DNA of 11,328 nucleotides from Syntrophomonas_A sp050258735 (lineage in GTDB: Bacteria > Bacillota > Syntrophomonadia > Syntrophomonadales > Syntrophomonadaceae). The stretch covers positions 1-11,328 of the forward strand of contig JBLMZJ010000102.1 of NCBI GenBank assembly GCA_050258735.1. The letters run 5' to 3'. The notes beneath the pieces were generated by a model, which was not told the origin of the DNA, ran no database searches, and saw only the letters and a program-made list of their open reading frames with translations. How positions within the stretch are numbered: the stretch's first letter is position 1; each line of letters begins with the position of its first letter. Shown in pieces: positions 8,106 to 11,328 of this stretch. A program made the position numbers and the translations under genes.

Positions 8106-8142
8106 TGGGACACGGGGATAAGGGACCTGTCCCCGTGTCCCA
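8106..8142. repeat. REP-like perfect inverted repeat (GGGACAC / GTGTCCC palindrome)
   Basis: TGGGACACGGGGA (8106-8118) and TCCCCGTGTCCCA (8130-8142) are exact 13-bp complements around an 11-nt loop. The loop contains GGGAC, which can pair instead with GTCCC at 8129-8133, so two alternative stems exist. It lies between the DUF421 stop (8163) and the U32 promoter (about 8070). No T-run follows on either strand, so it is not a standard terminator. Short GGGACA/TGTCCC palindromes of this kind are typical of dispersed extragenic repeats in clostridial genomes, possibly mobilised by a REP-associated transposase. Only one copy is present here, so repeat status is inferred from form. Confidence 0.6.
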
Positions 8143-8162
8143 CGATGACTTTTATACTTGCC

Positions 8163-8834
8163 TCAAGGCTCGCGTTTTACCATGGCCTCTAAAGCCGCCA
8201 TCCTCTCCATCAATTTATTCAGACAATGTTCTATCCCTTTCAATGTTCCGGTAAGATCCAAACCTTCTTCCTGGTATGATTCCTCATGCTGACTCGCAAA
8301 AAAGTCTTTACGTGATATATCACCAACAGTAAGTATCCGGCTGCGTTCGACAGGTTTTAAACCCAGATCACGCCGCGATACCGGCTCATCTTCTTCCTTG
8401 ATTATAACGCTGAATCCCCCGCATGATTCCAGAACACCCTTTTCGACCTCATCTATGTCCCGGATCCCCTGTTTGCGCAGTTCCTGCAGGAGATCATCCA
8501 CATTGAACTTCTCCCGTGCGAGGTTCTCCCTGATGATACGGCCGTTGTCAATAAGCACCACAGGTTTGCCCGTAATTATATTGGACAGCGTCTGATTTTT
8601 CAGTGACAGATAACTCATGATATATTCCAAGCCCTCCAATGTCGATAGGATAATCACCCCTTCATAAAAGGGAATGGATTTGTCCAGGGCAATGGAGACA
8701 ACGGTATGCCCGACACCCGTCATCACTACAAAATCGAAAGGTCCCAATTCACCCAGGGCCCTTTTTCCCAGCAGGCGGACCATCACCAGGGCCAGGAAAT
8801 ACATGACAGCAGCCCTCACTACAAAACTCAACAT
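8163..8834 (-). CDS. DUF421 (YetF-type) membrane protein
   Basis: A 223-residue protein with three predicted membrane segments (about 2-22, 33-52 and 57-76) followed by a soluble domain. The family fingerprint is present: RLLGKRALGELGPFDFV at 20-36, then ITGKPVVLIDNGRI (87-100), a segment with DDLLQELRKQGI (113-124) and VLESCGGFSVI (134-144). The tail to residue 223 is charged and ends in an amphipathic helix. The biochemical role of DUF421 proteins is unknown. In Bacillus, YetF/2Duf-type members sit in the spore inner membrane and raise spore heat resistance. The start is supported by GGAGG at 8848-8844, 9 nt upstream. A 121-nt gap separates it from polX, so it may have its own promoter. Confidence 0.88.
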   Translation of the reverse strand: MLSFVVRAAVMYFLALVMVRLLGKRALGELGPFDFVVMTGVGHTVVSIALDKSIPFYEGVIILSTLEGLEYIMSYLSLKNQTLSNIITGKPVVLIDNGRIIRENLAREKFNVDDLLQELRKQGIRDIDEVEKGVLESCGGFSVIIKEEDEPVSRRDLGLKPVERSRILTVGDISRKDFFASQHEESYQEEGLDLTGTLKGIEHCLNKLMERMAALEAMVKREP

Positions 8835-8905
8835 GTGCTAATTCCTCCGGAATTATGGCTCGTTGAATTAGTATTCAGCCAGATCTGACCGCTTTATTCT
8901 TGAGT

Positions 8906-8935
8906 AATATATGGGTACTAAAAGAAACGTTATGA
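8906..8935 (-). promoter_or_regulatory. Candidate sigma-E-like sporulation promoter for the DUF421 gene
   Basis: On the minus strand CATATATT (8913-8906) matches seven of eight bases of the Bacillus sigma-E -10 consensus CATACAHT. TCATAAC (8935-8929) lies 15 nt upstream and fits the -35 consensus KMATATT at five of seven. No comparable sigma-A promoter is visible in the gap 8835-8955. The gap is AT-rich, so a chance match is possible. Confidence 0.25.
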
Positions 8936-8955
8936 AAAGTAAAAATGCGGGTAGG

Positions 8956-10632
8956 TCAAAACTGGCGAGAGGAGAGATATCCCAGCAAGCGTTCTTTGCT
9001 CAAGGTGTTCAAAACATCAGCGGGTTCCAACCAAGCCCGGCGTGCATTCATGACCCCATAACGCATCAGGCTGAAATCTAAGCGATGATGGGCATCTGTA
9101 TTTATCACCATCTTAACTCCGTATTCCTTGGCCCTTATAGCTGTTTCTTCATCAATATCCAAACGGTCGGGGTGTGCGTTGATCTCCAGGACGGTTTTGT
9201 ATTCTGCCGCTGCCTCGATTATTCTCAGGGTGTCCAGCTCATAACCGGAACGGCGGTTTAACAGCCGTCCGCTGAGGTGGCCTATTATATCTACATGAGG
9301 ATTTTGGATGGCTTTTATTATTCGTTCTGTCTGTTGTACCTTGTCCAGCTTGAAATAGCTGTGTATGGAGGCGATGACCAAGTCCAGCCCAGCCAGGACA
9401 TCATCGCTAAAATCAAGAGCACCGTCTTTCATTATGTCTACCTCAATGCCCTTGAGGATGGTGAGAGGCAAATCAGCCTGCAGAACATCGATCTCTCTGC
9501 CTTGTAAGGCCAATCTTGCTTCATTCAGCCCCCCACTGATGGAGAGCGATTTGGAATGGTCGGTTATAGCAATATACTCATAACCAAGCGTGACAGCAGT
9601 ACCTGCCATTTCGGCGATGCCTTCCCCTCCATCGCTCCATTTTGAATGGATATGAAGATCACCCCGAATATCCGGCAGGTTCAATAACTGGGGCAGCTCC
9701 CCGGTCCTGGCCAGCTCTATCTCCCCTCGATTCTCCCGAAGTTCCGGCGGGATATAGCTCATACCAAGTCGCTGATATATTTCGGACTCTCCCCTGGCGC
9801 CAAGGAAAGATTCGGGGTATTGTTCATTGAAGATAATTTCGCGGTGTGCTTTTGATCCGGTAGCGCGTACCAGTACGAAGTAATAATATTCCGGGTCGAC
9901 CATGATTATTTCAAAATCTATCTCACCAGATAACTGACCCTGGATATGCCCGGGTTCTATAGCAGTTATCTGTTTTATGCCGGCATATTCATTTAATATT
10001 GGAACCAATTTATCCGGCTGACGTGTAGCCAGCAGGATATCGATATCACTTACCAGTGGTTTACCTCTACGTACACTGCCTACAATGGACCCATCCAGCA
10101 CCGGGCTGGTACCAAGCAGGTACCTGAGCAAGTTCTCGGCCAGGGGAAGGGCTTCGCCCAGTGTCATCTTGCCGCGGCTTTGCTTTTGTTCTTCTATCCC
10201 TTTGATTATGGCAAGCTCGGTTTTCTCCCCTACTCCCGGCAAAGCACGAAGCCGGTGTTCCTCAGCCGCCTTGAGAAGTTCATCCATACTGGTTATACTC
10301 AGCTGTTCATATATGCTTTTTACTGTTCTTGGTCCTAACCCGGGCAGGCGCAGCATAGCGAGTACTCCGATCGGGACTTCCTGGAGCAGTTTTTCATGAT
10401 AAACCAGACTGCCGGTTCTTAGCAGTTCTTCAACCTTATCCCGTACAGCAAGTCCGACTCCGGGAATTTCAGCGATACGACCGGTCTGGTCTAAGACATT
10501 GATATCTTCATCGAAGTGATATATTGCGTCAGCCGCTTTTCGGTAGGCCTTTACCTTGAAAGGGTTATCATCTTTTATCTGCAGTATGTCTGCTATTTGC
10601 CTCAAGACCCTTGCGACTTCCTGGTTGGTCAT
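8956..10632 (-). CDS. polX: DNA polymerase/3'-5' exonuclease PolX
   Basis: A 558-residue bacterial family X polymerase fused to a PHP-type nuclease, used in base-excision and gap repair of DNA. The N-terminal helix-hairpin-helix part (about 1-150) has PGLGPRT (97-103) and PGVGEKT (132-138). The polymerase core has GSVRRG (185-190) and the metal-binding DID (Asp196, Asp198), with the third Asp in EIDFEI (Asp239) and a GSKAHRE turn (259-265). The PHP domain (about 322-558) has HIHS (327-330), Asp334, TDHS (357-360), Glu397, IHS (423-425), GHLSGR (451-456) and NTDAH (511-515). Length matches B. subtilis PolX (570). Its ATG is 3 nt past the zapA stop, so translation is probably coupled; AGGATGG at the end of zapA is the only SD-like stretch. 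All polymerase and PHP residues that I can check are intact. Confidence 0.96.
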   Translation of the reverse strand: MTNQEVARVLRQIADILQIKDDNPFKVKAYRKAADAIYHFDEDINVLDQTGRIAEIPGVGLAVRDKVEELLRTGSLVYHEKLLQEVPIGVLAMLRLPGLGPRTVKSIYEQLSITSMDELLKAAEEHRLRALPGVGEKTELAIIKGIEEQKQSRGKMTLGEALPLAENLLRYLLGTSPVLDGSIVGSVRRGKPLVSDIDILLATRQPDKLVPILNEYAGIKQITAIEPGHIQGQLSGEIDFEIIMVDPEYYYFVLVRATGSKAHREIIFNEQYPESFLGARGESEIYQRLGMSYIPPELRENRGEIELARTGELPQLLNLPDIRGDLHIHSKWSDGGEGIAEMAGTAVTLGYEYIAITDHSKSLSISGGLNEARLALQGREIDVLQADLPLTILKGIEVDIMKDGALDFSDDVLAGLDLVIASIHSYFKLDKVQQTERIIKAIQNPHVDIIGHLSGRLLNRRSGYELDTLRIIEAAAEYKTVLEINAHPDRLDIDEETAIRAKEYGVKMVINTDAHHRLDFSLMRYGVMNARRAWLEPADVLNTLSKERLLGYLSSRQF

Positions 10633-10635
10633 TAA

Positions 10636-10911
10636 TTAGCCCATCCTGTTTTTCTTTTCCTCTTCCATCTTCTTGATGAGTTCATCATAGTCTTCCTGCA
10701 GTTTATTGAGCTCATCGGCCAGGTTCAACGCGGTAAGCACTGCTATTTTGGTAGAGGATAGATTGGAGTTCCTTTTCTGAACCATTTTCATACGCCGGTC
10801 GACATAGGTAGCCAGCATATCAATGTAGTCGGGATTCTCTTCACCCCTTACTACATATTCTTCGTTAAAAATTTCAACGGTAACCTTGGTTATTTTATTT
10901 TTGTCTTCCAT
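10636..10911 (-). CDS. zapA: Cell division protein ZapA
   Basis: A 91-residue FtsZ-ring-associated protein that cross-links and stabilises FtsZ filaments at midcell. The globular N-terminal part has the family pattern VEIFNEEYVVRG (12-23), followed by a helix with DMLATYVDRRM (about 31-41). A conserved IAVLTALNLADEL stretch (57-69) leads into a short charged coiled coil. The start has GAGGGGGAG (10925-10917) just upstream with a 5-nt spacer. It is followed at once by polX. The zapA-polX-mutS2 order matches the Bacillus arrangement, where cvpA and yshB intervene. It is preceded by phoU rather than pheT. Confidence 0.93.
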   Translation of the reverse strand: MEDKNKITKVTVEIFNEEYVVRGEENPDYIDMLATYVDRRMKMVQKRNSNLSSTKIAVLTALNLADELNKLQEDYDELIKKMEEEKKNRMG

Positions 10912-11002
10912 ACAGGCTCCCCCTCATGATGGTGTGATAAACTATTTCGCTATTAATCTTCCTTTTCCTTCAAAAATATTAAGGAGGAGACACAAATAAA
11001 GA
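10912..11002 (-). other. Gap between phoU and zapA
   Basis: This 91-nt gap contains the zapA ribosome binding site. I see no stable terminator hairpin with a T-run, and no -10/-35 pair worth naming. Imperfect purine and pyrimidine runs near 10968-10990 form only a 4- to 5-bp stem. zapA may be transcribed from a weak local promoter or by readthrough from phoU. Confidence 0.3.
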
Positions 11003-11328
11003 CTATCTGTTCTCACCACGGGCGATTTTATTAAGGTCAATTCTCCTTCCCTCGACCAGGTATAAAACCATCTCACCCAGATTGGTGGCATGGTCGCCTA
11101 TACGTTCAAGATGCCCAGCTACCAATAATAAAGATGTCGCCTGAGGAATATTTTTATGGTCCTGCATCATGTATGAAAGCAACTCCCGAAATATCTGCTC
11201 ATAGAGTCCATCGAGTTCCTGCTCCATCTCAACCAAAGCCAAAACCAATTCGCGGTCTTCCTCTATCAAGGATTGGATCGCCTTTTCCACCATTTGCTCG
11301 GCGATACGGCCCATACGCGGTATATCTA
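11003..11328 (-). CDS. phoU: PhoU-type phosphate regulator, C-terminal part (cut by window edge)
   Basis: About 108 residues of the C-terminal half are visible. The frame stays open to position 11328, with codons reading DIPR before the Met at 11314, so that Met is internal and the gene continues off the right edge. PhoU proteins are three-helix-bundle repeats that restrain phosphate uptake through PstB and PhoR, with metal sites in E/D-rich helix motifs. The diagnostic motif HLERIGDHATNLGEMV lies near the end of the gene, followed by LVEGRRIDL. The upstream helix DIPRMGRIAEQMV is the matching motif of the preceding segment. PhoU normally ends a pst operon, so a phosphate transporter is expected off-window, which cannot be checked here. 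The stop at 11003 is 91 nt from zapA. Confidence 0.88.
   Translation of the reverse strand, partial: DIPRMGRIAEQMVEKAIQSLIEEDRELVLALVEMEQELDGLYEQIFRELLSYMMQDHKNIPQATSLLLVAGHLERIGDHATNLGEMVLYLVEGRRIDLNKIARGENR

Noticed and set aside
8857..8880. Small hairpin GGCTGAAT / ATTCA..GCC upstream of the DUF421 gene
   Set aside because: Short 5-bp core with a 4-nt bulge and no T-run; not convincing as terminator or riboswitch.
10981..10988. AAGGAGGA on the plus strand, resembling a ribosome binding site
   Set aside because: No plus-strand start codon with an open frame follows; the next frame stops within about 40 nt.

Overview
The window looks like a core-chromosome segment of an anaerobic, low-to-moderate GC Firmicute (Clostridia). 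A Syntrophomonas/Pelotomaculum-type relative is my best guess. The reasons are strong AGGAGG-type ribosome binding sites, a MutS2, PolX and ZapA set related to the Bacillus zapA-polX-mutS2 neighbourhood, a DUF421 protein, a long U32-family protein, and a class A PBP with a Cys-rich tail. The species assignment is inference from gene content only.

Layout: positions 1-179 are a divergent intergenic region. It carries a minus-strand promoter and ribosome binding site for a gene lying off the left edge, and the leader of a plus-strand class A penicillin-binding protein (180-2618). A GC-rich hairpin at 2673-2695 followed by T's separates this gene from everything else. All remaining genes read leftwards on the minus strand. 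In transcription order they are: the C-terminal part of a PhoU-type regulator (cut by the right edge), zapA, polX, a DUF421 membrane protein, a ~830-residue U32-family protein, mutS2, and a small hotdog-fold thioesterase.

Functionally, zapA-polX and U32-mutS2-thioesterase are tightly packed, with intervals of 3 to 34 nt. U32 has its own extended -10 promoter, and a 9-nt U32-mutS2 junction puts the mutS2 ribosome binding site over the U32 stop codon. The group combines cell division (ZapA), DNA repair (PolX), possible rRNA/tRNA hydroxylation (U32) and ribosome rescue or anti-recombination (MutS2). A perfect 13-bp inverted repeat with GGGAC/GTCCC motifs at 8106-8142 resembles a REP-type repeat and is the only element that looks mobile or repetitive.

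I see no CRISPR array, tRNA, rRNA, prophage or insertion sequence, and no obvious unknown system. The most interesting points are the tandem Cys-rich U32 protein and its promoter dyad, the three-module Cys/CxxH tail on the PBP, the REP-like palindrome, and a sigma-E-like promoter in front of the DUF421 gene.
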